Counted from the first letter of the stretch, positions 46,001 to 59,010 are shown. The stretch: 64,000 bases of DNA from Channa striata (GCA_033026295.1 CM065168.1:28632306-28696305); one strand, 5' to 3'. Translations and numbers: made by a program. Notes: generated by a model not told the origin, from the sequence alone.

Positions 46001-49000
46001 GTCATGCAGGAGCAAAAGGTGCTTGTTTTTGTAAGAGTGTGTGTGCCTGTGTGTGTGTGCATGTGTGCCAGTGGGTTTTAGAGCTCATGTTTAAGGAAAA
46101 ACTAAACCTGTGTGTTTGGATGTGGGTGGATGTGTTTGGGCAAACCTTTTGTGTTTAGTAGGAGGGCATTTGTTTGGGCCTGTGTGTGTGTGTATTGAAT
46201 AGATTTTTGTGTTTGGGCTTAGCTGCAGAAGCCCCAGGAACTGCCACCATGTTTACAGTTCATACTCTATAAATGGTGGGAGTGCATGTGCTCGCCCGTC
46301 TGAGACCAACAGGAAGGGGAAATATACGTGTGTGTGTGTGTGTGCGCATACGTGTTGAGTGAAGCCGAGTGCCTACCTCTCCAATCTAAGTATTGCTTGA
46401 TAACCCCGAGTGACCTGGGTAATGAGAAATGGAACAGTGGCTTCCCAGCAGGCCTCTGGGCCCGCCTAAGCTAAAGCTCCTCCGCCATTCAGTCTGCATT
46501 CTCAAGTTCCCCTCCGGTGTATGCCGCCAGCCAAACACACCAACAGATAAAGCTTACTTCTCAATTTACAGCAGGTGTGAAGCAGTTCGCTCCCAGCGCT
46601 GAGAGCCAGAAGACGTGGCCTGCATGGAGGCTGCGGTCACAGAGCTGCGCGGGCATTTTGGGTTGAAAGACGTTGAATGAATCTGATTCACGGGGGGGAA
46701 AGAAGGATGAAAACATATGGATGATGTGACGCTAGCGAGGCCATCAAGATTCAGCATGAGAAGATTTTCTCAGGCAGTTCTGTGGGAAAGCTTCATTGCT
46801 TTTATGTCTAACAACTATTGCACTTTGGGTAAAGTTGGCCTATGATTCTACTCAAGGAGTTTATGTCTTACTGTCAGTGCTGCACAGCCTTTTAAAAATG
46901 GTTTATGTCTTATAGGTTCTGAAGGAAAAATACGAAAACCTGCAAAATCTACCTGTGATGATGATATATTTTTACAGACACCAAGAGTCTGCAAACAGAA
47001 ATTAGTCTTGGCATTATTGGAAATGTAGCATCCAGTGTTATTAAAGCTCCATCCACACTAGGTTATCTCGATTTTTGCTGCTCCTTTTGCGACGTATTTT
47101 TTGGAAAATCTGTCTATTGCAAACTGAAAAGTGCAATATAAATTTTTGTGGAGCACCACTTTAATTTGCACAAATATAAATCACGAGGATCAAAGCAAGT
47201 TAATGGATGTTACAACTAAAATCACCTCTGCCGTGTTTGTTACTCCAGCATCTAACATTGTAAATAATTAGTTTGCCTCACTTTTTGAAAAAAAATAAAT
47301 AAAAAGAATCTGTGGCTGCAAAGTAGACAGAATAGTTTAGTGGACACATGAAAGTGTCAACATTTGTTGCTAACGTGACATTATCAGGATTTGTTTTATC
47401 TTTTCTAACAGTCCAGTTATGTAACATAATTCATGTTTGTGCTCCTGTATTGTTTATTTTTTCATGGTCGAGTCGTTGTCTGACAGCAGAACAGAGAGCA
47501 TAATTAAGCAGGTTTGAGTGCCGCGACTCCCAGCTGCTCATGTGGATTTGTTGGAACCAGAAACATCATATGAGTCAGAGGTATAAACAAAAAAATAAAT
47601 ACAAGGAGTTTCTTAACATCACAGGCGTTCGCTTCCTCCCGTCTCTGCATCGAAAGTGTCGCCTAACATTCACAGAAAACAGGGACGCTGGAGAAAAGCT
47701 GCCAACGCTCCTCCTCCTCTTCATCTCTGCCATAAACACTTTTGTGTTTTTTTTTTCTATCTGGCTTATTTCTACCTGAGATAAAGTCACTTCGGTGGTG
47801 CACGGACTGCTGTCTGTTTTCCCACGGTTAGCCAAGCATGCGAGCGTGGAGCATTAAAGTCATTATAAGCCTCAGGAGCTAAGTTGATAACACATAGTTT
47901 TTGACCTTATAAGCTGGAGATGGCCCTGTGCTGCGAGGGGAATACGAGAGCCTGAGTCATTTGTCGAGTTTATGCCTCCCTGACTGCTGTGTTTCGTGTT
48001 CTCTGCACTGGAAAGACCTTTGGAAGCTGTGCAGGCACAGTGAGCCCACCCCCCCCTCCGCACGGCAGCCACACTTGTCATGTAGGCTTCTAACTGTGCT
48101 GATGTTCAGAATTAACTTCACTTTCCACGTGAAATATCTCCTCTAAACCCATGTAGGGCAGAGAATTTAACAACATTCGGAGCACTTAACATCAGAGCTG
48201 CTCGCTGAAAGCCAAAGGAAAGCGCGGCGATGGCAATATTAATCTACACTCGAGCACACTTTTGTTCAATTTAATCAAAATGTCGGTTAGAGTTCCTGCT
48301 GGTCCCGCAGATGACAGGTGTCAAATCACCAGTTAGGCTCGAAACAAACAAACCGCACATCCTTCAGGAGGGAGGATGGCAGACTGACATCAAGACGGCT
48401 AATTAGCAAACTAGTTAAGTGTACATACCTGAGGTTTGGCATTGGTGCCTTCGTTCTGCTGATCGGCGGCGATAGTCTGCCTGTTCCTTCCTCCGTGGAT
48501 ATGCCTCCGTTCTCGCTTTCAAATATGAGGACAGAAAAAAGAAGAAATGAGAGTTCTGCAAGGAAAATTTGCATTACAAACCAAAAAGTTTGTTTTTGTT
48601 GTTGTCGTTTACACTAGTTCACTTTCATTTCGCATGTACACATGCACTCCGCACTCCGCACAGTCCTTTGGTTCGCTTTATTAATCTGCATTTGTTTGTT
48701 GTCTTGATTCTCCATAGCCTCAAGTAAAATTCTGGCGTTTATACACTTTGCATACATGTGACTGTTTGGATCACTTAAAAATATGTGTGAAGGGGTCATT
48801 TTTGTGCTGAACTTTGTGAGAAAACAAAGCGTAAATGAGGGTTTTCCTTGGCCGTTAGATTGCTGGTTATTCGCCTCGTGTGGAACATCAACTGGTGGCT
48901 ATATTTTCCTGCTTTTTTCCTCCGCCGCTTCATGGGGTCAGCAGAGCAGCGCGTGAGCTCGTGTGGTAAAAATTTATTTGTGCAGTTGAGTGCACAGCAG

Positions 49001-49201
49001 TTCCTCTGTAAAGGCACCTGTTACCCACGAAGGAGGAAAATAAGAAGGAAGCAGGAGAAATAAGAGACCCATCTGTTGCTCATTCAGCACCGAGGACGGG
49101 TGGCTCTGGACTTGTTTATATCGCTGCTGCAGGAAGACTTAATTAATCATTCTCTGCTTTTCTCTCCCCCCCTTTCTCTCAATTTTCTTTCCTTCCTCCA
49201 G

Positions 49202-49491
49202 GTTCAGGGACGATAAGGGCTACGTTCTGTACCCTCAGATTGGGGACCGGCTGGACCTCATCTGCCCTCCGCTGGACACCGCCCGGTCCACGCCAGAGTA
49301 CGAGTTCTACAAGCTCTACCTCGTTTCATCGCGGGAACAGGCGGACCGCTGCGAGGTGTCAGGCACCCCCAACATCGTGCTCACCTGTGACGAGCCCACT
49401 CGTGAACGCCGCTTCACCATCAAGTTCCAGGAGTTTTCGCCCAACCTCTGGGGCCACGAGTTCAAGAGTATGCATGACTACTACATCATCG
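49202..49491 (+). CDS. efnb3: efnb3 (ephrin-B3), coding exon 2: Eph receptor-binding domain
   Basis: This 290-bp exon completes Arg50 and encodes residues 51-146. YVLYPQIGDRLDLICP (57-72) and YEFYKLYLV (83-91) are ephrin core strands. RRFTIKFQEFSPNLWGHEF (119-137) includes the receptor-binding G-H loop; NLWGHEF matches mammalian ephrin-B3, while ephrin-B1 has NYMGLEF and ephrin-B2 NLWGLEF. HDYYII (141-146) precedes the donor gtgagt. Three of the four conserved ectodomain cysteines are present: C71 (LIC), C100 (RCE) and C112 (LTC). C71-C112 should pair within this exon; C100's partner is in the unseen exon 3. The acceptor follows a strong pyrimidine tract (ccttcctccag). The rest of the receptor-binding domain, stalk, transmembrane helix and PDZ-binding tail are outside the window. 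Confidence 0.96.
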
Positions 49492-49532
49492 GTGAGTCGA
49501 GGAAGTGGATTGAGCAGTGGAAAGTGGGGGAT

Positions 49533-49533
<1 letters not shown>

Positions 49534-49571
<38 letters not shown>
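49534..49571 (+). repeat. (GT)19 microsatellite 42 bp after the efnb3 exon 2 donor
   Basis: Uninterrupted GT repeat in the first 80 bp of intron 2. UG repeats in pre-mRNA are bound by TDP-43 and CELF proteins, so a splicing effect is conceivable. Confidence 0.95.
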
Positions 49572-49574
<3 letters not shown>

Positions 49575-52500
49575 GGGCTTTGTTGCAGTGTGTGGGGGAT
49601 GATGGGCTGGTGGTTGTTATGATTGCATGGCTGATTTCTGATTGTGCTGAGTGTGTTTGTTTATTTCAGTAATGATGGTTGGGCGGGTGTATTTAGAGTA
49701 ATTAGGTTTGAGAATTGTGTGTGTGTGTTGCTGGGCATGTGTGTGATGTTGTGGATACACTGTAGGACCTACACTACAAAAAATGACCCGATCGATGGGA
49801 TAATTTTAGGTACTTATTTCACAACGCTTTATGTTAGTTGACTCTTTTGAATTAATTTCAACAATTTTTACCTCTGTGCAAAGAAACACAACATCAGCTG
49901 ACTTTTATGCAAAAACAAAACTTTTGTTTTTTTAGTGTTTCCATGGCTTTGTCCCTCTTAGCCACTTGTGTGGGATTTTGTGTTTATTGACGTACGGTTA
50001 CATTTGTGCCTCAGTGTCTTTTCTATGAGTGTGTGTGTGTCGTTGCCTCATGTCTTTGTCCTGCTCGGCTGCTGTGCCGGCCTCGCTCCTGTTTATTGTT
50101 ACTACCGGCATTGCAGTGACCGCATATAGCGAAGCGCAGTTTGTTTTGCTTTAATCTGAGCATTTGTTTGGAGTAGGACTATGCAAACGCCTGTTGAGGT
50201 CATCGAGATGAGCCAGGCCAAGCATTTGTATCGGACGGAACAATCGGCGCGTAAAGGTCACGTCAGCCGAAACCTCGGAGTTGTTTTTAAATACGGGACA
50301 AAAGCCAGGAACATTCGACGGCGCGCACAACACGAACGCTGCACGCTACATGTACAGGACACACACACTGACATGCATGTATGTACACACACGTCCACCC
50401 CTGCCCACAAGTTTCCAATACAAACACAAACACTGTAAAAAACACCTCAGGAGCGGGAGAGAGAGAGCAGGACAGGCAGACAGAAACAGAGAGGGAGAGA
50501 GAGAGAGAGACCCTGTTTGGTTCCCATAGCTCCCCTCCCACGCACCTGCAAGCTCTGTTCACTCAGGTGTGCAAATGCTCTTTTCATTTCTTTTCATCTG
50601 CGGGTAGAAGGGAAAAAAAATCCTAAAAATGAGGGAACAAGTAGAGCCAGGAGGAGGAGAAACCTGGGACAGAGATGGAGAGACAGAAAGAGAGAGAGAC
50701 AAAGAGAATATAAGATATCTGGAAGTCTGTGAAGTCCCTCGTGCCCCTTTGTGTTCTATATTTGCTTGCATGTTTCAGCTGCATTCAGTTTTTGCTACTG
50801 AAGTACATTTGCGGGCCGTTAGATTCTGCGGCGAAAACAATCTCACATTGCTTCTTCTTTACTGAGCTGCCCCTGTTGAACTATTCACATCAGATACTTA
50901 TTGTCTGTACATTTACTCTTTTTGTTCATAATCCAAATTCACACAAGCAAAATTTAAGAAATCTGTCGCTCGTCAGAAATAAGTTAGAAATCCACCACAG
51001 ATTTGAAGCAATAAAAGCCTCTTTTAGCATAACATACAGCACCAGAAATAGATGCAAAATCTCTCTCTCTCTATTGCTTGTATGTATTAAGCCAGCAAAT
51101 ATTGCTTACACATGATCACTGCAAGATCTGTAGCTTTAAGGGACTGTCCCGCTTCATCTTGGACATTGTCCAGGGTAATTCAAGTGTCCAAGGTTTGAAT
51201 GTCTAATCTTAACGCCATTGCACAGATTGTGATGGTGGTGTCAGACACACCCACTCAGCTGCTCATCGAGCACAAAGCCAGCACACATTGGGGAACACTG
51301 TAAACAACGTTGTTTTTCCAACATCTGTCTTTAAGCTGGATTTCATTACCTTGCAGGAAAAACACATCCAGTCATAAAACACTTAGCAGGTCTGAAAATG
51401 TAGAAGCAGGAAGCAGGAAGCCAAATGTGGCCCACACTCTCAGTTTTTCCACCTGCCTCCTGTGCTCCCACCTGGTAACCAGAGATAGAAACACCTTTAT
51501 CTCCCCACACAGACCAGACTGATCGATTGACAGCTCCAGCCCGATCGATGACAGCGACAACGCGAGGTCACACACACGCACACACACACGCACACACACA
51601 GGAAGAGTGTAGAGATGGGGAGTAGCTGATCGCAGCACCAAGCGTTTGGTACTGATGACTTATTGATAACGTCATCAGATAGCTCATGTATAGTCAGCAC
51701 CGTGTCTTTGATCATGTGTCTTTAAAGAAGAATTGAATCCGGTCTCCTGCTAGAGCCTGTGTGTACTTAATGAGGCTGGGAGAGAATGAATAACTGTTAA
51801 TCCTGCTGCTCATTTAGAGCCACATATCTCAAAGTAGCGTGTGTGTGCTCACGGTGAGGAGGAGGATATGTTATGTAAAAATAAACACACCTTTCTGCTT
51901 TATGCCTATATTTAGATACAGTAAATGTATGTTGTGTGCAGAGGCCCCCAGGGAGATCCCGTTTTAATTAACCTATAGTGTAGCATGATTTAATTTGTTA
52001 ACTGCATCCTGGGCACAGAGCGAAGATTGTATTTGCGGCGGTGTGGTGTGGAGTGGTTGGCTGGTGGAACAGCAGGAGGAACCAAGGCAGTGGAGGTTAA
52101 TTTCAAAGTTAAACTCATTATAGATTACCAGTAAGTTGCTTAAAGCCCACTGGGTAATCAGTTTCCTTTGCAGTTTGCCACCGTAGTGCAAAGTAAACGA
52201 CACAAACATCCTCGCAGTCTCATTTTATGATCATAAATAAGCAGCATCATTGATGATTTCAAGTGAAAATAATCGTTGTTTTCTAAGCAAATTTAGTAAG
52301 TAATCAAAAAGAAAATCCACTTTCCTTTGTTTTTGCACTCACTAATGCATCACAGATGCCATTTGATTTGTAATCAGATTACTTGAATGTAATTCTTAGC
52401 TTCCGTATCCTAGGGAGAGGAGATAAAGAGCGGGGAAATTGATTAGTTTTGGTCATTGACCGTGTTTTTATTCATAATGTGAGGTCAGAGTTTACGTAAA

Positions 52501-52605
52501 CCCATCTCTCTTTCACAGTCTTTCTCCCTCTCTCTGTTTTGTCAGTGTCTCTCTTTCAGGGTCTCCACCCTTTAGTTGCTCTTTCACCATTCAAATCCCA
52601 TGGCA

Positions 52606-52608
<3 letters not shown>

Positions 52609-52659
<51 letters not shown>
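52609..52659. repeat. (AC)n microsatellite, 51 bp
   Basis: Uninterrupted AC repeat. Confidence 0.95.
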
Positions 52660-52662
<3 letters not shown>

Positions 52663-53273
52663 TACATCAACCGAAAGTGCAGATCCAGGCTTTCACTGCT
52701 TTTAATGAATCCTTTGAAAGCAGGCACCAGGGACCTTGTGTAACACACACTTGCTGCGAGCATGCATTAGTACACATGCACGAGAGACACACACATCTTC
52801 ACAATCAGATTGCAGCCTCCATGATGTGTCTTCCTGATGAGAACTGCAGGAGGAATCTATCTCCTGCAGCTGATCTGGTCTGCAACTTAGAGGAGAAGAA
52901 CAGATGACCCGTTGTTAGCAGTGGCGCTGGAGGAGTAGATTTTTTTAAGGGTCACTTCTGTTAAATCACTTACTCCCGGAGCAAGTACCAAGCAACTAAG
53001 TGATTAGATGTTTATGTCTGTTTTTGTCATTTTTCAGCTCTTTTTGCTAGTTTCAGGTGTTGTTCATCATTTCAAGCAGGAAGTAGGAACAGTAACTACA
53101 GAGGTTCTGGCCCATGAGCACCCTGACCTCCAGTAGACCTGTTCACTCATCCATCCATACAAGTGTTAGCTTCAGATTTGAGTGATTTCCCATCTCAGCA
53201 ATCATGCCCTTGTCACTATGGATAATCTCCAAACAAGAAGTTTTTATTTAAAGTGGTTTCTGCCATCATCATC

Positions 53274-53327
53274 ATCATATTCATCATTATGATTATATTA
53301 TTATTATTATTGTTGTTGTTGTTGTTC
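53274..53327. repeat. Compound trinucleotide repeat: (CAT)n, (TTA)n, (TTG)n
   Basis: CAT units pass into ATT/TTA units and then TTG units over about 54 bp. Confidence 0.9.
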
Positions 53328-53869
53328 ACAGGCCAGGGTGAGGGAAGATCCTTTTCAATCTAAATGGCATTCAAGTGTTAGAAAATGACACTTCAGCATA
53401 TTTTCCTTTAAGTTCACAATATTAATAATGTTTAATTTGTGGTCCAACACCACCCACGTTTTACTCGAATGGGCTAAAACACACAACATTTAATAGACCT
53501 GGCTACCCGTCAAACCCAAGTCTTTTCTTTGGCAACTGAGTGATGGAAGTGAAGAGAGACTGAGTCACAACAATAAAGAGAGAGGGAGAGGATGTGTGGA
53601 AAGAGTGAGGAAAAGTTCAAAGAGGCACGTACAGGGATGAAAGGAAAAGAAAAACGAGGGAAAGGGCAAAAGAAGAAAAAGCAGGAAAAATCTATAGAAG
53701 AAGATGACAATGGACGAGACAGCTCTGTCGTTCCTGGTGTCCCTGATGTGAATTGGATTTGAGTGTCAGCTGACACACAGACACAGCATCTCATCTGCAG
53801 GGTGACACTGAAACAACGCGGTCACTTTCAATCACTGCTGCTGCTGCTGTCAGGGGAATGGGACTCGAG

Positions 53870-53872
53870 CAC

Positions 53873-53923
<51 letters not shown>
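53870..53923. repeat. (CA)n microsatellite, about 54 bp
   Basis: CA array with one CG interruption near its start. Confidence 0.95.
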
Positions 53924-53924
<1 letters not shown>

Positions 53925-54024
53925 TTATGTTGAACATACACCAGCAGTGAATGGTTTCACGCTCACGGTCAACATACATATGAGATCATATGTGAGTGAT
54001 CTTTCCCTCTCTGTCTGTCTTTCA

Positions 54025-54026
<2 letters not shown>

Positions 54027-54108
<82 letters not shown>

Positions 54109-54137
54109 CTTTCACTCACACACACACACACACACAC
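54027..54137. repeat. Duplicated (CA)n array, 80 bp plus 21 bp, split by a repeated leader
   Basis: An 80-bp CA array (54027-54106) is followed by gtctttcact and a second CA array (54117-54137). The short leader ctttcact also precedes the first array, so the unit of leader plus CA is tandemly duplicated. Confidence 0.9.
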
Positions 54138-54221
54138 TGTCAGGTAATCTTCTTTGGTGCCCACACTAATATATGCAGGCTCATATCTCCATACACAGGG
54201 GCCTTTGGCTAAATGTATGCA

Positions 54222-54223
<2 letters not shown>

Positions 54224-54263
<40 letters not shown>
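54224..54263. repeat. (CA)20 microsatellite
   Basis: Uninterrupted CA repeat, the third large array within 400 bp. Confidence 0.95.
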
Positions 54264-54267
<4 letters not shown>

Positions 54268-54390
54268 GCCATGAACACACATAAAAACGTTGCCTGTACA
54301 CACACACAAACCCACACAAATTAGTCAGATTTGTGAATGGGTCAGACACTGTGGGTCTGTCGTGTTGTTGTTTTACTGCATACTGAGACA

Positions 54391-54413
54391 GGTGTGTGTG
54401 TGTGTGTGTGTGT
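54391..54413. repeat. (GT)n microsatellite
   Basis: Short GT array on the plus strand, opposite in orientation to the CA arrays just upstream. Confidence 0.9.
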
Positions 54414-57400
54414 ATTTGGGGGCAGATGCAGGTAAGAAGTTGCGTGTCCATTGTGGAATGCAGCACTGAGCATGTACAGCTATGCACTGTGGACACGAGG
54501 GTGCTTTTGTGTGTTTGCGTGTTTGCATGAATGCCTCTGTGTGGTGTGTTTAGAGAGCAGGGCCCCGTGAGTTTTTGTGAAGGGCCCAGTGCTTGTCGTC
54601 ACACAGCGGCACAGATAAACAACTCCCCTCCCCGCTAATATGAATAATAGAAGAGCCGAGTGAAGCCTGAACACCTTGAAAAATAACTCTCTGTGTTTGT
54701 GCATGTTTGCAAGTGTGTGTGTGTGTGTCTTTGGGTAAGTGTGTGACATTTTGGAGAAAGTTAATGGTGTGCTGATGCGTGTGTGTGTGTATGGTGGTTA
54801 TTTGCATACACTGGCATCTCACTCTCTTTTTCGCAAACTTTATTTTCTCTTTTTTTGACTCAGTATTGTTTTCCACCTCTCTCTCTCTCTCTGTTTATCT
54901 TGGTTTTCTATCCATCTGTCTCTTTTGCTCTTCTGTGCCATTTTTTTTGTGTTTTCGAATTTGATTGTAACCCCTTTTTTGTTGGCAACCTGGGACAGGG
55001 TGGGGCTGTGCGCATGTGTGTGGTCTAATTGTTGGACATCCTGGGGCCAGCACAACGCGTGCAGACAGCAGCGTTAAAGTGTTCAATAATGCAGAGGTAC
55101 TCACTGGTTTATTTATCAGGGTTAAGCTGAAATAAATGACACAGAATCCAGATGGAAGAGAGGGAGGGAGAGACGGAGGGAGAGACGGATTAGGAGAGAG
55201 AAACGCTGGGAACGACAGTGAAACAGAGAGGGAAATGGAGGAGAGCGAGGAGACAATGGAGGAGAGGAAGCAGAGAGGAAACACTGCACTGCAGCCTAAA
55301 TGAGCTGCACCTCTCCGCCGCTCGGCGTTCACTTTACGATTCCCCGTGTGCGTACGTGCGTGGCCGCGCTGTATATGTGCGTGCACAGTGCACAACTTTT
55401 GTTTGTGACTGCTGCGAGGGGAGCAAAACCGCGAGATTGGATGAAAGGATGGAAAGCTGCTGGGTTGGAAGATGCGAGGAATCCCGGGACTCTGAGAAAT
55501 CTATATCTGCTGAATTTTTGATCAAGTTTAAGCCCTCTGATTTGAGCCTCCTGCCGGGCTCTAAAGCAACCACCGACGCAGGGGAGAGAAGAGGAAGAGC
55601 TGCAGGAAGGAGGCAGAAGAGAGGGTGAATGAAGGAGAAACAAGATGACCACAGTGAGGGGCTTAGAGCGAGAGAAGGAGCTGTTTTATGCACAATAATG
55701 CCACTGAAATTGAAATACTTGTGCAGCATATCCCATCGGTACGTCTGTGGCAGTAAAAAGTAAAAAAACACGTATAAACATGACATTTTAGGCGCTATTC
55801 TCTCATTATTTTAATGATTTTTGATGCTTTTAATCCAATACCAAACAAGAAGAACCCAGGAGCCCCACACAGTGTCACCACTTTACGCATTAACTTTATG
55901 TAGTTTTGACATTTGAATTTACTGTAAATATCACAATGCACCAAAAGGGTGAACACAGATGAAGGTTTACAAAGAGCACAAAGCAACTTTGTTATGTGAC
56001 GCTGCTAAACGTAACTCCAGTTAATTTCCTCGGCCTTCGATTTACAAATCAGCAGACCAGAACCTCCTGTTCCCAACCACCGTGAATACCACCTAGTGAC
56101 ACACGAGTAAAATTGTGTTACACGTTCTTCAACATCAAATGTGTTTAGGCTTTCACATCTGTTGTGGCCCTCGGGGGACCAGCCTAGAGTTTGCTCCAAG
56201 CCAGCCCCTGACAACTATTTTGAGCTGGACCCGAAACTGCTTTTTGAGCCCACAACACATTTTTCACACTCCAGCAAACACATCGAATTCTTAGGGCGAA
56301 GTGCCTCAGTTAAACCCTCATGTGTGAAAATAGCCTCAAATAAAGTGCAAAAAGTGGAAAATGGAATAGAATAGGCCAGCAGGGGTTTAGTGCAACGGAT
56401 CCAACTAATTTCCTCTCTAGAGATAAAGTATATCTGCATCTCTCAGTGGAAAAGAGAAAAGATGACTCTATTTAAATAGATAGCAGTCAACTCAAGTGTT
56501 TTAAACGATTAAGCGAGATTCCCACGAGCTCGACTGTATGTATCTTCATTATAGGCACAAGAATACATACACATACCTAAAGAGTGTTTACATGTCACCA
56601 CAAACACGCCACGCACTGCACACCAACGTCACTTAAAGAGCCACGCAAATGAGGTCAAGGCATTTTTGTTAACGATAATAGGAGAGAGGAGAGGGACGAG
56701 GATCAACTGATGCAAAGTGACACAAGGGGAGAGAGCGATATTTGGGCAAGAAAAAATAAGTGAGAGGGAGAAGATAAAGGGGAGGAAAGGGATGGGAAAA
56801 AAAAGATGTGTGCTGAGTGTGAGTAAGAGAAAGTGACAGATCGCCCGGCCGATTTAGGTCAGCAATCAGAGTCGCGCTACTGTCTGTGAGATTGGTTGTG
56901 TGTGTGTTTTAGAGTTGTGGTGTGTGCAGATGCGTGAGAATGATGTTTGTGGGTCTGTCTGTTTGTGTGTGTAGTTGTGTCGGTGGGGTGGGGGTTGATT
57001 GCGTGAGTGAGTGCGAATACGGTTTTGCTGTTAAAGGTCAGACGAGAAGAATCCCTCCCTAATTGAATTGGGCCTGGTTAACATTGTATGATTCGTTTAA
57101 CCTTCCTACACCATCCATCTCACACACCCACCCACCCACACACACACACCACACACACAGAGATACACAAACTTTTCTCATTCCCCATCGCAGCTTGACA
57201 GACAATGGCATCATTGTGCTGCTGCCTTCTGCTCAGAAACCGTTTGCAGAAGGAGGTGTTTCCCGACAATCAGACATGGGGGAGTTAAAAACAAGCGCAC
57301 CTCCTGGCTGACCTCTGCCATCAGTAGAACGCATTAGCCTGATAATATAGCTGTGATTTAGTGCCTAGGTTCACACAAACATGACCCCCGATCAACATAA

Positions 57401-57599
57401 TGAGCACATTCGCACAGACAGATGTGTAGCCTCACACTCGCAGACACGCAGACAGGGTGTGTGTGTGTGTGTTTGCTTACATACACACTGACAAAGTTTG
57501 GGTTCAAACTTCTCCTAATCAACCATATGTCCTTCTTCCTTTTTTCACTTTAATGGAATCGCTCAACAACTCAAGAATGGGAGGTAAAGAAGGTCAAAT

Positions 57600-57665
57600 G
57601 CAAGGTCGGCGGTTCAATTCCCTTGATATGTGTAAGTTGCTATAAGTAAAAGAATCGGCTAAATC
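57600..57665 (+). repeat. Possible tRNA-derived SINE remnant with a B-box
   Basis: ggttcaattcc at 57611-57621 fits the RNA polymerase III B-box GGTTCRANTCC, preceded by aaggtcggc. Shortly after comes ataagtaaaagaatcggctaaa, which resembles the SINE tail ataagagcgtctgctaaa found in many fish. No A-box or intact body is seen, so this is a decayed fragment. Confidence 0.45.
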
Positions 57666-58894
57666 AAACTAACAAGCACATTTTGTTTTGCCATGTGTGA
57701 GGTAGAATGTAGTGTTCTTGGAGCTGGAGTGGGCTCGGCAGCTGTTCGGTATCAGCGGATGAAGAGGAAGAGGAGGAGCAGGAGGGAGAAACGTAAAAGA
57801 AAGTAAATTACAGGGAAAGACAAGCTAGCATAATTTGAGCACGCAGAAGAAGAGAGGGAGCTGTGGGGGGAAGCAGAAGAAGGCGAGGCTGTGTGCGGAC
57901 GACGTCATGAAAGAAGGGCGTCAGTGCGGAGCAAGGAGACAGTGTTGACCCTCGGCAGAGCAAGAGGGCCCACGGCTCAACGACACCGGGACAAACCATC
58001 AGCTGCAGATCCTCTTTAACCACAAGCTTTGGCTCTTTCAGCAGCTCTAATTACCACAAAAACCGTGTGTGTGCACATGGAGGAGTCTGGCTGTTTGCTT
58101 ATTCCCGACTAATTGCCATTGTTGTGAGATACTTTGGGTGCGTTTCATAAATACAAGACACTTTTTGGCAATTTTGTCCCCCTTTTCCCCCCGCCACTCA
58201 AACACACACGCACACCCAAAATTTTTTGACAAGAGTGTCTTTTCCTCTCTCTCTCTCGAGGGTCAACTCAAGCCAAAAAAACTTAATTTGATGCACGTTG
58301 TGCACTCGGGAGAGCCGAGGGTTTGATAATCGTTAAGAATGCGCAAAATGTACAAGCCAAAAAAACCGGGGTGTGGAACAAGCGGTGGAACTAATCATGC
58401 TGATGTTGTCATGGTCCGTGTCAAGTCCGTGCGAAATGCTGCAGGGCCAGACGGGGTGAGGTTACATGGTCACAAATCAGCAGCGAGGGCTGGCGTCTTG
58501 AATGTCACAGGAAGCAGCGCTCCGGGTAAATGATACGGTGTCAGATGAAGACGGCTTCAAGTAGTCCCAGTAGTTCTAATATTAATCCTCTATGCTCCCT
58601 CTGGGGTGGCTTTGGGTCCATATTAGTCCCACACATATGTGCTGATTATATATTGATGAGGAGGGGTAGGATAATTAAATACCCTGATCACAGAGAGGAG
58701 TGCTTCATCTCGTTTCTCCACTTTAGACTACCTCAAGTGGGTGGGGGAAGGCGGAGCTAGTTTGCCATTTCTGTGTGTGCGTGTGTGTGTGCGTGTGCGT
58801 GCATGCATTTGTGTGTAATACCCCATTGTCCGCCTGTACCCACCCCCGACTCCGGCTTTAGATCCAGACCCAAACCACGGCTCCAACCCTGCTA

Positions 58895-58995
58895 ACCACT
58901 GGTTTAATATATGCAATTAAGAAGCTAATTAGAGTAATTAATTCAGCCAGGGCCGAGGCCCAGGCTGGCCCCTATTCACAGCTTTGGAACTGCCA
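58895..58995. promoter_or_regulatory. Candidate homeodomain-rich conserved element in efnb3 intron 2
   Basis: Contains gcaattaagaagctaattag and gtaattaattcagcc, at least four TAATT/AATTA cores in 50 bp, next to the GC-rich palindrome-like cagggccgaggcccaggctg. This mixed composition is unlike neighbouring repeats and typical of developmental enhancers. Inference only. Confidence 0.25.
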
Positions 58996-59009
58996 TAATC
59001 CTCCTCCTT

Positions 59010-59010
<1 letters not shown>

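Larger units (their letters stand above)
14792..49201 (+). other. efnb3: efnb3 intron 1, 34.4 kb
   Basis: Runs from the donor after exon 1 to the acceptor before exon 2; the coding phase is preserved across it, giving the Arg codon AG|G. It is dominated by CA/TG arrays, C/T-rich or G/A-rich low-complexity tracts (for example 16840-16990, 24590-24880, 36310-36545) and moderately AT-rich unique DNA. No nested gene on either strand is supported: open frames over 100 codons all lie in repeats, pyrimidine tracts or antisense to GC-rich DNA. Possible enhancer islands are listed separately. The intron is far larger than the whole mammalian gene, which spans only several kb. Confidence 0.85.
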
